Positions 1 through 8,515 of a DNA stretch of 64,000 nucleotides are shown one piece after another. This stretch comes from CALESS01 sp041741455 (GTDB taxonomy: Bacteria; Chloroflexota; Anaerolineae; Anaerolineales; Anaerolineaceae), in NCBI GenBank assembly GCA_041741455.1, contig JBGSJZ010000087.1, forward strand, positions 129,360 through 193,359, in the 5' to 3' direction. A program made the position numbers and the translations under genes. Within the stretch, counting starts at the first letter, position 1, and each line of letters opens with the position of its first letter. A model generated the notes under the pieces. The model worked only from the letters and a program-made list of their open reading frames with translations. It had not been told where the DNA came from and did not search any database.

Positions 1-1122
1 GGTCAACACCTGGCGAATGCCCCCGCTGGGGCGCTTGAGGCGAACGGCGATCTCGGTCAGCGTCATGCCGGCCGGTTCCTGGGCCAGCACCTGCAAAACG
101 GCCTGGGGCATGGTCTCGCCGCGCACACCCTGTAAGGACTGTTCCAGAACATAGCGGCACAGGTTGTAGATGCGTCCGGTGCTGCCCAGCGTTTCCAGGG
201 TGAAAGCTTCTAGTACGGTGGCCGGTGACATGGGCCTGTGCAACAGCGAAACATTTTCGATCACCCGCATGGCCGTGGCGTAGATATAGAACGGGTGGCC
301 GCGCGTGACCTGGTACACAGCCGCCAATACATCCCCCGGAACCGGATTGGCCAGCATCGAGAAGCGTTTACGCGCCAGGGTGTCGCAATCTTCACGCCCA
401 AATGGGCCAATGGTTTCCAACTGGAAATGGACGAACAGCGGCGAGGCTGCATCCAGGAAGATGCGCTCCATCAGACCGATCATCGAGCCGGCGACCACAT
501 AAACCACGCGTGACTGCGCCTGCAAGACCGCCCGAAAGAGCGCTAGCACGTCATGAATTTGGGGATAATTGTCCAAGGCCAGAATTTCGGGAAATTCATC
601 CAAGATCAGCATAACCCGCTGACCGGAGGCCTGGGCATAGACTTCGGGGGTGTTAAAGGCCAACTCCAACAGCAGGTGCTGGTCGGGTTTCTCTTTCTGC
701 AGCTCCTGGTGCAGGCGGACAACATGCTCAGCGAATGTGGCGCTCGCTTTTCCGAGCGCACCCATCTGCCCAGCGGCGGCCAACTGGGCTGGAGCGTCAA
801 AGAAGCTTTCTACCCGCTGGCGAAAATCACCCAGCATCCAGTACAACAGATAGCCGACATACTGCACGGCGAAGCCTTCGGGCGTCAGCGCCAGGCGCGG
901 TAGATCCATATACGCCAGGCGGCAGTCGCTTCCCGGCTGCAAATTGCGGCGCAGGAACTCTTTGAGCACCACGGTTTTGCCCACGCGGCGAAATCCGCTC
1001 AAGGCCAGGTGCTTGCGCACCCCCTGAGCGAGCAAGTCGCGGCTCAATTCCAATACAGCCAGGGTGTGCTCACGATTGGTGAAAAAACGCTGTTCTTCTT
1101 CGGGATAAATGTAATCCAACAT
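1..1122 (-). CDS. AAA ATPase (archaeal-type ATPase family), C-terminus off window
   Basis: Reading the minus strand from an ATG at 1122 gives 374 codons without a stop up to the window edge, so the 3' end is missing. The product starts MLDYIYPEEEQRFF and has a Walker A motif GFRRVGKT near residue 45 and a Walker B motif MLILDEFPE in the middle. A helical segment with a winged-helix-like pattern (MTLTEIAVRLKRPSGGIRQVL) follows near the edge. This order is typical of the P-loop family often called archaeal ATPase (PF01637), usually a AAA core plus a DNA-binding tail. A GGAGG ribosome site lies just before the ATG. The biological role of this family is mostly unknown. The substrate cannot be inferred here, and the upstream tandem repeats may regulate it. 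Confidence 0.85.
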   Translation of the reverse strand, partial: MLDYIYPEEEQRFFTNREHTLAVLELSRDLLAQGVRKHLALSGFRRVGKTVVLKEFLRRNLQPGSDCRLAYMDLPRLALTPEGFAVQYVGYLLYWMLGDFRQRVESFFDAPAQLAAAGQMGALGKASATFAEHVVRLHQELQKEKPDQHLLLELAFNTPEVYAQASGQRVMLILDEFPEILALDNYPQIHDVLALFRAVLQAQSRVVYVVAGSMIGLMERIFLDAASPLFVHFQLETIGPFGREDCDTLARKRFSMLANPVPGDVLAAVYQVTRGHPFYIYATAMRVIENVSLLHRPMSPATVLEAFTLETLGSTGRIYNLCRYVLEQSLQGVRGETMPQAVLQVLAQEPAGMTLTEIAVRLKRPSGGIRQVLT

Positions 1123-1137
1123 GGTCGCCTCCGCATG

Positions 1138-1175
1138 ATACTAGCCAAATGACATACTAGCTATATGACTAGTAT
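1138..1175. repeat. 16-bp tandem repeat with palindromic end upstream of the ATPase gene
   Basis: Two adjacent 16-bp units, ATACTAGCCAAATGAC (1138-1153) and ATACTAGCTATATGAC (1154-1169), match at 14 of 16 positions and are followed by TAGTAT. The second unit and this tail also form an inverted repeat, ATACTAG (1154-1160) with CTAGTAT (1169-1175). The array sits 16-53 bp before the ATPase start, where a promoter and operator would be expected. It is a good candidate for a repressor site, but this is inferred from position and symmetry only. Confidence 0.5.
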
Positions 1176-1286
1176 AGCAGAAAATGGCGAGACGGCAAAT
1201 ATAGAAATCACCGAAGTTTTCGGGCTTAACGCTCTGGACGCACTTCACCGCCTGATAAATTTCATCCAGGACCGCTATGATGCACT

Positions 1287-1868
1287 CTATTGCTTGGCAC
1301 ACCCAGCGGCCTTGTTCGCCCGTACCCATACCGAGCAAACTTCATCTTCCACAATCTGGCCTCTGACCGCTCCAACCCAATACTGCAAAAAGCGGTGAAT
1401 ATAGAGCAAATGATCAGCTATCTCCACGGCCAGCGGCCAGTTGCGCTGGCGGGTAAAATTACCTCCCAGAAAACCTGCAAAGCCACCACCGCGTTTGACT
1501 TCTTGCCCATCGCAAAATACTCGATATTCCCGGTAACTGGTTTGCGGTCCCATGCGAAAAAAGCTGACAAAATCAATATGCAGCGATCTCTTTCGGATGG
1601 TAAAGTTGGTATGCCAGTGGTCGGACATGGCATAAGGTTCTGAAAGCGAGGGTTGCGATATGGGGCCAGGCACCCAGCGGAATGGGATGCCGGTTTTGCG
1701 CCACATATTTCCTTCGAAGGTCGCATATTCTACGCCATCAAAAGTTTTCCGTTCTGTCAAAGATCCAGCCGGAGAAATTCTTTGATCGAGATCGCCGCTT
1801 TGGGCGAGGACAAGATAGAAGGGACGGAATACATTGCTGTCCCACCATTCTTGAACTGCCGGGCACAA
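1287..1868 (-). CDS. hypothetical protein, start uncertain
   Basis: An open frame ends at 1287 and has coding-like composition, rich in Trp, Phe and Arg, with no motif I recognise. The frame can be extended to an ATG at 1982, but that ATG and roughly the first 20 codons fall inside the 3' end of the RNase P RNA gene, so that start is unlikely. The only alternative start before the conserved-looking part is a TTG at 1868, preceded at a distance by GAGGG. The gene lies between rnpB and the ATPase on the same strand. It could be a remnant whose true 5' end is lost. No function is proposed. Confidence 0.5.
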   Translation of the reverse strand: MCPAVQEWWDSNVFRPFYLVLAQSGDLDQRISPAGSLTERKTFDGVEYATFEGNMWRKTGIPFRWVPGPISQPSLSEPYAMSDHWHTNFTIRKRSLHIDFVSFFRMGPQTSYREYRVFCDGQEVKRGGGFAGFLGGNFTRQRNWPLAVEIADHLLYIHRFLQYWVGAVRGQIVEDEVCSVWVRANKAAGCAKQ

Positions 1869-1921
1869 ATCACCCGCGTTATTATCCCTCGATGGGACCT
1901 GAACGGGGTGTTGTTGATAAG

Positions 1922-2360
1922 TTGCCCAGGTTAGTCTATAAGCCGCGTCCTGTAACGAGGTTTTATCCTCGCCGGTGACCATCTATCTCGGCGGGCTGTT
2001 GCCAGACCGCTCCAGCAGCCTACCCGGATCTGCGGTTCCCGAAGGAACCAGGAGACGAGCCGCCTCCCTGCTGCATGGCAGCAATGGACCCTGCTTGGCC
2101 TTGCTCCTGGCGGGGGTTGCCTGGCCGGCGCATTACTGCGCTCGCCGGTGGTCTCTTACACCACCATTTCACCCTTACGGCCTGCCCCTCATCTCCCCTT
2201 CCCTGTAGGGAAGGGGCTGGGGGATAAGTTTCGCGGTATGTTTCTGTGGCCCGATCCGGCGGATTGCTCCGCCCCGGGAATTACCCGACGCCATGCCCTG
2301 TGGAGCGCGGACTTTCCTCGACTGCAAAATGCAGGCGCAGTCACCCGACTAGCCTGGGTA
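1922..2360 (-). ncRNA. rnpB: RNase P RNA, bacterial type A
   Basis: The minus strand carries the hallmark sequences of the catalytic RNA of ribonuclease P, which removes 5' leaders from tRNA precursors. The 5' part has GAGGAAAGTCCGCGCTCC (around 2305-2322), followed by the ACAGAAACATACCGC segment. The 3' part has AGATAGATGGTC and then ACAGGACGCGGCTTATAG. The termini pair as helix P1: CCCAGGCTAGTC at the 5' end with GACTAACCTGGG at the 3' end (near 1924-1935). The length of about 435 nt fits type A. A strong promoter precedes it by the right distance. The P12 region contains a long G/C hairpin (CCCCTTCCC ... GGGAAGGGG). Ends are set from P1 pairing and may be off by a few bases. Confidence 0.95.
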
Positions 2361-2365
2361 GCTAC

Positions 2366-2394
2366 ATGATACCTGTATTGCGCCTGCCCGTCAA
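2366..2394 (-). promoter_or_regulatory. rnpB sigma-70 promoter
   Basis: On the minus strand TTGACG (2394-2389), a 17-bp spacer and TATCAT (2371-2366) form a near-consensus promoter. The expected start, about 7 bp further, coincides with the first bases of helix P1. A TATAAT at 2411-2416 on the plus strand is the likely -10 of tpiA, so the two promoters are back to back and overlapping. Confidence 0.85.
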
Positions 2395-2489
2395 CCGGCC
2401 GGATTTGGGATATAATCAGGCGAAGTGGGGGTTGTGGTCTGAAATCATCAATCCAGAATAGGGTTGAAATCTTTTTTGCGAGGTTGAAC

Positions 2490-3248
2490 ATGCGGACTCC
2501 AATTGTTGCTGGAAACTGGAAAATGAATAAAACCGTTGAACAGGCGCGTGTCCTGGTGGCCGAGCTGGTACCCGGGCTGCAGGCAATCAGCGGTGTGGAA
2601 AAAGTTTTATGCCCGCCTTTCACGGCGGTGATGCCGATTTCCGCAATGTTGACTGGAACCGGGATCGGTCTGGGTGCGCAGAATCTGCACTGGGAATCTT
2701 CTGGTGCCTTCACTGGTGAGGTGTCCCCAGCCATGGTAAAGGAATTCTGCCAATATGTCATCCTGGGTCATTCCGAGCGGCGGGCTTATTTTGGTGAAAC
2801 TGATGAGACGGTCAATCGCAGGTTGAAAGCTGCTCTGGCGGTTGGCCTGACCCCGATTGTGTGTGTTGGCGAGACGTTGGCGGAATACGAAGCCGGCGTG
2901 ACGGCGGATGTGGTTATAAGGCAGATTGTGGCTGGATTGAAGGGTCTGACCGAAGAGCAGGGACGGGGCATTGTGATTGCCTATGAGCCGGTCTGGGCGA
3001 TTGGCACCGGCCGCGCCTCAACCGCGCCGGCAGCCAACCAGGTAATTGCGGATATGATCCGGCTGGCGTTGGCCGGTATCTTCGGTAAAGAAACCGCCCA
3101 ACTGATCCGGGTGCAATACGGCGGTTCGGTGACGGCGGCTAATGCAGTGGAATTTTTTAGCCAACCGGATATTGACGGTGCCCTGGTGGGCGGTGCCAGC
3201 CTGAAACCGGCAGATTTTCTGCAGATTGTGCAGGCTGCGGCCAGGTGA
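2490..3248 (+). CDS. tpiA: triosephosphate isomerase
   Basis: Cytosolic glycolytic and gluconeogenic enzyme interconverting dihydroxyacetone phosphate and glyceraldehyde 3-phosphate. The 252-residue product begins MRTPIVAGNWKMNKT and has the substrate lysine in GNWKMNK. It also has the catalytic histidine in ILGHSERR, the catalytic glutamate in AYEPVWAIGTG, and the phosphate-binding glycines in YGGSV and GALVGGASL. The ATG at 2490 is preferred over the in-frame TTG two codons earlier because AGG lies at a suitable distance. The stop overlaps the start of the next gene by four bases (GTGA), so the pair is probably co-translated. Confidence 0.97.
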   Translation: MRTPIVAGNWKMNKTVEQARVLVAELVPGLQAISGVEKVLCPPFTAVMPISAMLTGTGIGLGAQNLHWESSGAFTGEVSPAMVKEFCQYVILGHSERRAYFGETDETVNRRLKAALAVGLTPIVCVGETLAEYEAGVTADVVIRQIVAGLKGLTEEQGRGIVIAYEPVWAIGTGRASTAPAANQVIADMIRLALAGIFGKETAQLIRVQYGGSVTAANAVEFFSQPDIDGALVGGASLKPADFLQIVQAAAR

Positions 3249-4018
3249 ACCTGCCGCTGGGCGGTCTGATCGCCCTGCTTGTGAGCTTTTTCCCTTTTCT
3301 CCTGGTGCAGCGCTGGCTGCACCAGGAGCTTGAAGCCTTTTTCCTGCTGGTCACCCGCCGGCCGGAAATGGCAATTGGTTTGTTTGCCTTGATATTCTTC
3401 CCCGGTGTACTCCTGCACGAACTTAGCCATTACCTGATGGCTAAGCTGCTTTTGGTGCGCACTGCAAACTTCTCGATGATTCCCCAGGCCAAGGCCAATG
3501 GTAGCGTGCAATTGGGCTATGTCTCTGTCCGTAAGGTGGATAAATTGCGGGATGCTTTGATTGGATTAGCACCTTTAATCACTGGCGGTCTGGCTGTGGC
3601 AGCTTTGGGCAGCTGGAAGCTGGGATTGGCAGAGTTATTCCCGATTTTGCTGGCAGGTAATCCGGATGGTTTTTTTGCCGGTCTTTCGATCTTGCCACAA
3701 CTGCCCGATTTCTGGCTGTGGTTCTACCTGACTTTTGTCATTTCCTCGACCATGCTGCCCTCAAGGTCGGACCGTCAGGCCTGGCTGCCGGTAGCCCTGG
3801 TATTGGGCGGAATATTGTTATTGGCCTTGCTGGCTGGGGCAGGTCCGTGGATGCTGGAACATGCAGCCCCGGCGCTCAACCGGGGATTAGGCGCAGTTGC
3901 GTTGGTGTTTGGCATCAGCCTGGTGTTGCACCTGGGCTTCATTCTGCCGCTCTGGAGCCTTAACCAGCTGATCAGCCGGGCAACGGGTTATAAGATTGTC
4001 AGACAAAGTAATCGCTGA
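3245..4018 (+). CDS. integral membrane protein with HELSH zinc-protease-like motif
   Basis: The 257-residue product starts with GTG and overlaps the tpiA stop. It has about six hydrophobic segments, at roughly residues 5-25, 42-62, 105-125, 155-172, 178-200 and 215-240. Near residue 58 it carries HELSH, an HExxH zinc-binding signature inside a membrane segment, as in site-2 or M50-type intramembrane proteases. I do not see the second metal-ligand motif (NPDG or LDG) normally present in M50 enzymes, so proteolytic activity is uncertain. Coupling to tpiA by overlap suggests shared expression rather than shared function. Confidence 0.7.
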   Translation: MNLPLGGLIALLVSFFPFLLVQRWLHQELEAFFLLVTRRPEMAIGLFALIFFPGVLLHELSHYLMAKLLLVRTANFSMIPQAKANGSVQLGYVSVRKVDKLRDALIGLAPLITGGLAVAALGSWKLGLAELFPILLAGNPDGFFAGLSILPQLPDFWLWFYLTFVISSTMLPSRSDRQAWLPVALVLGGILLLALLAGAGPWMLEHAAPALNRGLGAVALVFGISLVLHLGFILPLWSLNQLISRATGYKIVRQSNR

Positions 4019-4062
4019 AAAGAAGGCTGTGTTATAAATTTTAAGCTTGGAGAATTATTTGG

Positions 4063-5049
4063 ATGCTGATTGATCCGTTTGGCCGACCAGTAACTTACTT
4101 GAGAATATCCGTCACAGATCGCTGCAATTTAAGATGTGTTTATTGCATGCCGCCGGAAGGTGTGGCCTGGCAGCCGCATGAGAATATCCTGCGCTATGAA
4201 GAAATAATGGAAGTGGTGCGGGCTGCTGCAGAAAATGGCGTGAGCGAATTTCGCCTGACCGGCGGTGAGCCGCTAGTTCGAAAAGACCTGTCTGACCTGG
4301 TGCGCATGATGGCAGTAACCCCGGGTGTGGAAGATATCAGCCTGACCACCAATGGCCTGTTGCTGGAAAATCAAATTGAAGGACTGGCGCAGGCTGGCTT
4401 AAGGCGCATCAATGTCAGCCTGGATACGCTCGACCCACAGAAATTTGCTCGCATCACCCGGGGTGGTTCATTGGAAAAGGTGCTGCGCGGGTTGGATAGG
4501 GCAGAAGCGATTGGGATAAAGCCGATTAAACTCAACGTAGTAATGATGCGGGGTGTCAATCAGGATGAATTGGTGAGCCTTGCCCGGCTTTCCCTCAATC
4601 ACCCGTGGCACATTCGCTTTATTGAAATGATGCCTGTCAATAATCAGCAACCCTGGGGGGAGGGTTTCCCGGACCCGGCAGAGGTTTTCTTCCCGATCCA
4701 GGAAATGATGCACATGTTAGAGCCGCTTCATCTTCACCCCGAAAACGGTGGAATTGGCAGCGGCCCGGCACGCGAATTCCGATTGGAAGGTGCAATTGGA
4801 AAAATTGGTTTTATTTCGCCTGTGGGGGCACAATTCTGTGATCGCTGCAACCGCTTGCGTCTGACGGCAGATGGCAATTTGCGGCCGTGTCTGTTGACGG
4901 ATGTGGAAATATCAGTGACGTCGGCACTGCGGCGAGGTGAGCCTGTGTTACCACTACTGCAACAGGCTGTGCTGCTCAAGCCTTCCAGCCATGACCTGGA
5001 TGGTCAGACCCACCCCTACCAGCGCTGTATGATTCAAATTGGCGGTTGA
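4063..5049 (+). CDS. moaA: GTP 3',8-cyclase MoaA (molybdenum cofactor)
   Basis: Radical-SAM enzyme for the first step of molybdopterin synthesis. The N-terminus has the cluster motif CNLRCVYC and then the TGGEPL motif for SAM. The C-terminal second cluster is visible as FCDRCNRLRLTADGNLRPCL, and the protein ends in the Gly-Gly (MIQIGG) that MoaA needs for activity. The length of 328 residues is normal. It stands alone: no moaC, moaB or moeA is adjacent. It converges with upp, with only four bases between stops, and I see no separate terminator hairpin there. Its presence means molybdoenzymes are likely in this organism. Confidence 0.97.
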   Translation: MLIDPFGRPVTYLRISVTDRCNLRCVYCMPPEGVAWQPHENILRYEEIMEVVRAAAENGVSEFRLTGGEPLVRKDLSDLVRMMAVTPGVEDISLTTNGLLLENQIEGLAQAGLRRINVSLDTLDPQKFARITRGGSLEKVLRGLDRAEAIGIKPIKLNVVMMRGVNQDELVSLARLSLNHPWHIRFIEMMPVNNQQPWGEGFPDPAEVFFPIQEMMHMLEPLHLHPENGGIGSGPAREFRLEGAIGKIGFISPVGAQFCDRCNRLRLTADGNLRPCLLTDVEISVTSALRRGEPVLPLLQQAVLLKPSSHDLDGQTHPYQRCMIQIGG

Positions 5050-5053
5050 TTCC

Positions 5054-5680
5054 TCAACCGGTGCCAAACTGGCGGTCTCCGGCATCACCCAGGCCGGGGA
5101 CGATATAACCATGTTCATTCAGGTGATCATCCACGGCTCCAAGGTAAATTGGTACATCCGGATGGTGATTCACCATATTTTCAATGCCTTCTGGCGCGCC
5201 GATCAGACCAACAAATTTTATTTTTGTAACACCCCACTGCTTGAGGATATCCACGGTAGCGACGGCTGAACCGCCGGTGGCCAGCATTGGATCCAGGATC
5301 AGGCAGACCTGGACCCGTGGCTCAATCGGTAACTTGTTGTAATACTGGACGGGTTTCAAGGTCTTTTCATCTCGATAGATGCCAATGTGCCAGACCTCTG
5401 CAGAGGGCATCAATTCCCAGACGCCTTCCACCATCCCCAGCCCGGCGCGCAAGATCGGTACCAGGCCAATTTTCATCACCAATTCTTGCCCCTGCATTTC
5501 CTGCAGCGGGGTTTGGATGGTGCGGGGACGAACCTGCAGGTCGGCCGTGGCTTCGTAAGCCAGCAAGCCGGCAATTTCACGTACTAGTTCGCGGAACTTC
5601 TTGGGCTCAGTATGGACATCCCGCAGTCTGCCTAGTTTATGCTTTACTAGTGGATGGGGGGAGATGAATAAATTTTGCAT
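5054..5680 (-). CDS. upp: uracil phosphoribosyltransferase
   Basis: Pyrimidine salvage enzyme making UMP from uracil and PRPP. The 208-residue product begins MQNLFISPHPLVKHKL. It carries the PRPP-binding motif LILDPMLATGGSA and the uracil-binding C-terminal segment YIVPGLGDAGDRQFGTG. The frame continues upstream to 5779, but ATG 5680 is the natural start because GGAGAG precedes it and homologues begin here. It is transcribed divergently from ruvB. In this genome it could feed on uracil brought in or released by the nucleoside locus further along. Confidence 0.96.
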   Translation of the reverse strand: MQNLFISPHPLVKHKLGRLRDVHTEPKKFRELVREIAGLLAYEATADLQVRPRTIQTPLQEMQGQELVMKIGLVPILRAGLGMVEGVWELMPSAEVWHIGIYRDEKTLKPVQYYNKLPIEPRVQVCLILDPMLATGGSAVATVDILKQWGVTKIKFVGLIGAPEGIENMVNHHPDVPIYLGAVDDHLNEHGYIVPGLGDAGDRQFGTG

Positions 5681-5719
5681 AAATCTCTCCTGTGAAAATT
5701 GAATGGCATTCCAGAAAGA

Positions 5720-5762
5720 ATTATAGCACGGGGAAACACCTTCTTCGGGTATAATCCTGCTT
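5720..5762. promoter_or_regulatory. divergent upp / ruvB promoters
   Basis: Minus strand: TGCTATAAT, an extended -10 with its core at 5725-5720, serves upp. Plus strand: TATAAT at 5750-5755 serves ruvB. The ruvB ATG at 5763 lies only seven bases after that box, exactly where transcription should begin, so ruvB mRNA is probably leaderless. Confidence 0.65.
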
Positions 5763-6791
5763 ATGGATGAAACTCCCAAGCGATTGGTAACCCCGGATGT
5801 CCGCCCGGACGACCGGGTGGATCAGGCGTTACGCCCGCGCCGGCTGGCAGATGTGATCGGACAGGATCAGGTCAAAGAGAATCTGTCGATCCTGATTTCT
5901 GCAGCCCGCAAGCGCAATGAGCCAATGGACCATGTGCTCTTCTATGGCCCACCCGGCCTGGGTAAGACAACGCTGGCACACGTGCTTGCGAATGAAATGG
6001 GCGTCAGCATCAAAATTACAGCCGGCCCGGCCATCGAACGAGCGGGAGATTTGGCGGCCATTCTGACCAACCTGCACGCCGGGGATATTTTATTCATCGA
6101 CGAAATTCACCGCCTGGGGAAAGCGGTGGAGGAAGTACTTTACCCGGCCATGGAAGATTATGCGCTGGATATTGTTATCGGTAAAGGCCCTTCCGCCCGC
6201 TCGATCCGCTTGAAACTGCCACGCTTTACGGTAATCGGCGCCACTACCCGCCTGGCCTTGCTGAGCGCGCCGCTGCGCGCACGCTTTGGCGCAGTCTACC
6301 GCCTGGATTACTACGAGTTATCTGCCATGTGTGAAATTGTGCGACGGGCGGCCCGCTTGTTGAATGTGGAAGCAGATCCGGAAGGGGTCCAGGAAGTTGC
6401 CCGGCGGGCACGCGGCACACCCAGGGTGGCCTTGCGCCTGCTGCGCCGGGTGCGGGATTTTACTCAGGTGCGCGGCGATGGGATAATTAACCGTCAGATG
6501 GCGACTGAAGCCTTGAATCTGCTGAACGTGGATCCTTTGGGCCTGGATGAGGTTGACCGTCGAGTGCTGCTGACGATCATTGAGAAATACAATGGTGGTC
6601 CGGTGGGATTGAATACGATTGCCGCCTCGATCAGTGAGGAATCAGATACCATCATGGATGTGGTGGAACCATATCTGCTGCAACTGGGTTTCCTGGATCG
6701 CACTCCGCAGGGACGGATTGCTACAAAATCTGCTTTTGAGCACCTGGGCTTGCCTTTCAAGACGGACGAATCTCAACCCCGTTTGATCTAA
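5763..6791 (+). CDS. ruvB: Holliday junction branch-migration ATPase RuvB
   Basis: Hexameric AAA+ motor that drives branch migration at recombination junctions with RuvA. The 342-residue product shows Walker A (GPPGLGKT), Walker B (LFIDEIHR), sensor 1 (GATTR) and the arginine finger region (RARFGAVYRLDYY), followed by the RuvB winged-helix C-terminus. The N-terminal RPRRLADVIGQ is typical. There is no Shine-Dalgarno sequence; the start lies where the mRNA should begin. ruvA and ruvC are not adjacent. It is followed at nine bases by queA, an order also seen in many other bacteria (ruvB-queA). Confidence 0.97.
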   Translation: MDETPKRLVTPDVRPDDRVDQALRPRRLADVIGQDQVKENLSILISAARKRNEPMDHVLFYGPPGLGKTTLAHVLANEMGVSIKITAGPAIERAGDLAAILTNLHAGDILFIDEIHRLGKAVEEVLYPAMEDYALDIVIGKGPSARSIRLKLPRFTVIGATTRLALLSAPLRARFGAVYRLDYYELSAMCEIVRRAARLLNVEADPEGVQEVARRARGTPRVALRLLRRVRDFTQVRGDGIINRQMATEALNLLNVDPLGLDEVDRRVLLTIIEKYNGGPVGLNTIAASISEESDTIMDVVEPYLLQLGFLDRTPQGRIATKSAFEHLGLPFKTDESQPRLI

Positions 6792-6800
6792 ATTTCCTCT

Positions 6801-7820
6801 ATGCGTACAGACGATTTCGATTATCCTCTGCCGCCGGAACGGATTGCGCAAATCCCGGTGGAACCCCGGCATGCCTCCCGCCTGCTGGTGCTGAAGCGGA
6901 CCTCCAACCAACTGGAACATACCACATTTTGGAATTTGCCGGATTACCTGAATCCGGGCGATCTGCTAGTGATCAACCAGACGCGGGTGCTGCCGGCGCG
7001 CATCTTTGCCCACAAGCCAACGGGTGGGAAGGTGGAAGTGCTGCTGCTGAAGCGTGAGGATGCCCTGACCTGGGAATGTTTGATCGGCGGGAAAAAAGTC
7101 AAACCCGGGATGAGCCTGAAGATTGCGGGCGGGCCGGACGTGGAAATTGTGGAGGAGTTGGAAGGCTCAAGGCGGATGGTGCGTTTCAGTGAACCGGTGG
7201 AAAGCACTCTGGAAAAAATCGGGCAGATGCCGCTGCCGCCTTATATTCACACCCGGCTGCAAAACCAGGAACGCTACCAGACAGTCTATGCCCGCCAAAG
7301 TGGATCGGCGGCCGCACCAACCGCTGGGCTGCATTTTACAACGGAATTGATGCAGGTCCTACAAGAAAAACGGGTGGATTTTTGCACAGTCACCCTGCAT
7401 GTAGGCCTGGATACTTTTGCGCCTGTGACCGAAGCCGATCCACAAACCCATACGATACACACCGAATGGTGCGAGTTGACGCTGGGTGCAGCCGAGAAAA
7501 TCAACGCTACGGCCAAGAATGGCGGACGGATTGTGGCAGTTGGGACGACCAGTGTGCGCACCCTTGAGACGGCTGCTCGGAATTCCCAGGACGGCGAGCG
7601 GGTGGCAGCGTTCAGTGGACCAACTGCACTCTTCATCCTGCCGGGTTACAGTTTCAGGGCTGTGGATGCAATGATTACCAACTTCCACCTACCGCGCTCA
7701 ACCTTGCTGATGTTGGTAAGCGCCTTTGCCGGTCGTGAGCGTATGTTAGCGGCCTATCAGACGGCGGTGGAGATGAACTATCGCTTTTTCTCCTTTGGCG
7801 ATGCAATGTTGATCGAATGA
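6801..7820 (+). CDS. queA: S-adenosylmethionine:tRNA ribosyltransferase-isomerase
   Basis: Makes epoxyqueuosine in tRNA by transferring a ribosyl group from SAM to the preQ1 base at position 34. The 339-residue product starts MRTDDFDYPLPPERIAQIP and has the family blocks LLVINQTRVLPAR, GLHFT and DAMITNFHLPRSTLLMLVSAFAG. It follows ruvB closely and its stop region overlaps the possible start of the next gene, so it is part of a ruvB-queA-udg operon. No tgt is visible in the window. Confidence 0.97.
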   Translation: MRTDDFDYPLPPERIAQIPVEPRHASRLLVLKRTSNQLEHTTFWNLPDYLNPGDLLVINQTRVLPARIFAHKPTGGKVEVLLLKREDALTWECLIGGKKVKPGMSLKIAGGPDVEIVEELEGSRRMVRFSEPVESTLEKIGQMPLPPYIHTRLQNQERYQTVYARQSGSAAAPTAGLHFTTELMQVLQEKRVDFCTVTLHVGLDTFAPVTEADPQTHTIHTEWCELTLGAAEKINATAKNGGRIVAVGTTSVRTLETAARNSQDGERVAAFSGPTALFILPGYSFRAVDAMITNFHLPRSTLLMLVSAFAGRERMLAAYQTAVEMNYRFFSFGDAMLIE

Positions 7821-7828
7821 GGTGCCCG

Positions 7829-8515
7829 ATGACAGATTGGGAAGCTCATAAGTGTAAATTAGTATCCTGCAGGCGCTGCCTGCGCCTGGTGGATTGGCGC
7901 GAACGCATGGCAAGGGAGAAGCGCGCTGCCTACCGAAGCTGGGAGTACTGGGGCAAACCGGTGCCGGCTTTTGGTGATGAACAAGCTAGGCTGTTAATCT
8001 TGGGGCTGGCTCCCGGTGCGCATGGTTCCAACCGCACAGGTAGGATGTTCACCGGTGACAGCTCCGGCGTATTTCTCTATGCCGCTTTGCAGCGGGCGGG
8101 TTTTGCCAACCAGACTCACACGGACAGGGTCGATGATGGCCTGGAATTGCGGGATGCATTGATCAGCGCGGTGGGACGTTGTGCTCCGCCCGATAATAAA
8201 CCAACACCGGATGAACTCCACAATTGCCGGCCTTGGCTGCTGGCTGAACTGGAATTGCTACCCGGTTTGGAGGGGATTGTCGCCTTGGGGAAGATTGCAT
8301 TTGATGCGGTCTGGGAAATTTATGGCGCAAGGTCGGTGTTAAGTTCCCGACCGGTTTTCCGACATGGGGCGTTTTACCAACTGGGCGAGGGCTTGCCGTG
8401 GCTGCTGGCATCCTACCATCCCAGCCGTCAAAACACGCAGACCGGGCGGTTGACGCCGGAGATGTTCGATGAGATCTGGCAGGTGGCGCGGGAAAAAATT
8501 ATCCCGGTGGGGTGA
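7829..8515 (+). CDS. uracil-DNA glycosylase, family 5 (UDGb-like)
   Basis: DNA repair enzyme excising uracil and other deaminated bases. The protein of about 228 residues has the family-5 active-site block GLAPGAHGSNRTGR followed by FTGD, in which the usual catalytic Asp/Asn of family 1 is replaced by Ala/Gly. It also has the second block SYHPSRQN. Cysteines in CKLVSCRRC and later GRC and NCRPW match the iron-sulfur ligands of this family. ATG 7829 has GAGGTG four bases before it; an upstream ATG at 7817 overlapping queA is also possible. It is the last gene of the ruvB-queA operon. Confidence 0.9.
   Translation: MTDWEAHKCKLVSCRRCLRLVDWRERMAREKRAAYRSWEYWGKPVPAFGDEQARLLILGLAPGAHGSNRTGRMFTGDSSGVFLYAALQRAGFANQTHTDRVDDGLELRDALISAVGRCAPPDNKPTPDELHNCRPWLLAELELLPGLEGIVALGKIAFDAVWEIYGARSVLSSRPVFRHGAFYQLGEGLPWLLASYHPSRQNTQTGRLTPEMFDEIWQVAREKIIPVG

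Noticed and set aside
238..965. Several plus-strand frames of 60-116 codons
   Set aside because: They are antisense to the AAA ATPase, whose motifs and uninterrupted frame show the minus strand is coding.
1869..1982. Upstream extension of the hypothetical gene to ATG 1982
   Set aside because: These codons fall in the 3' end of rnpB, including its P1 strand; the ATG is part of the conserved RNA sequence AGATAGATGGTC.
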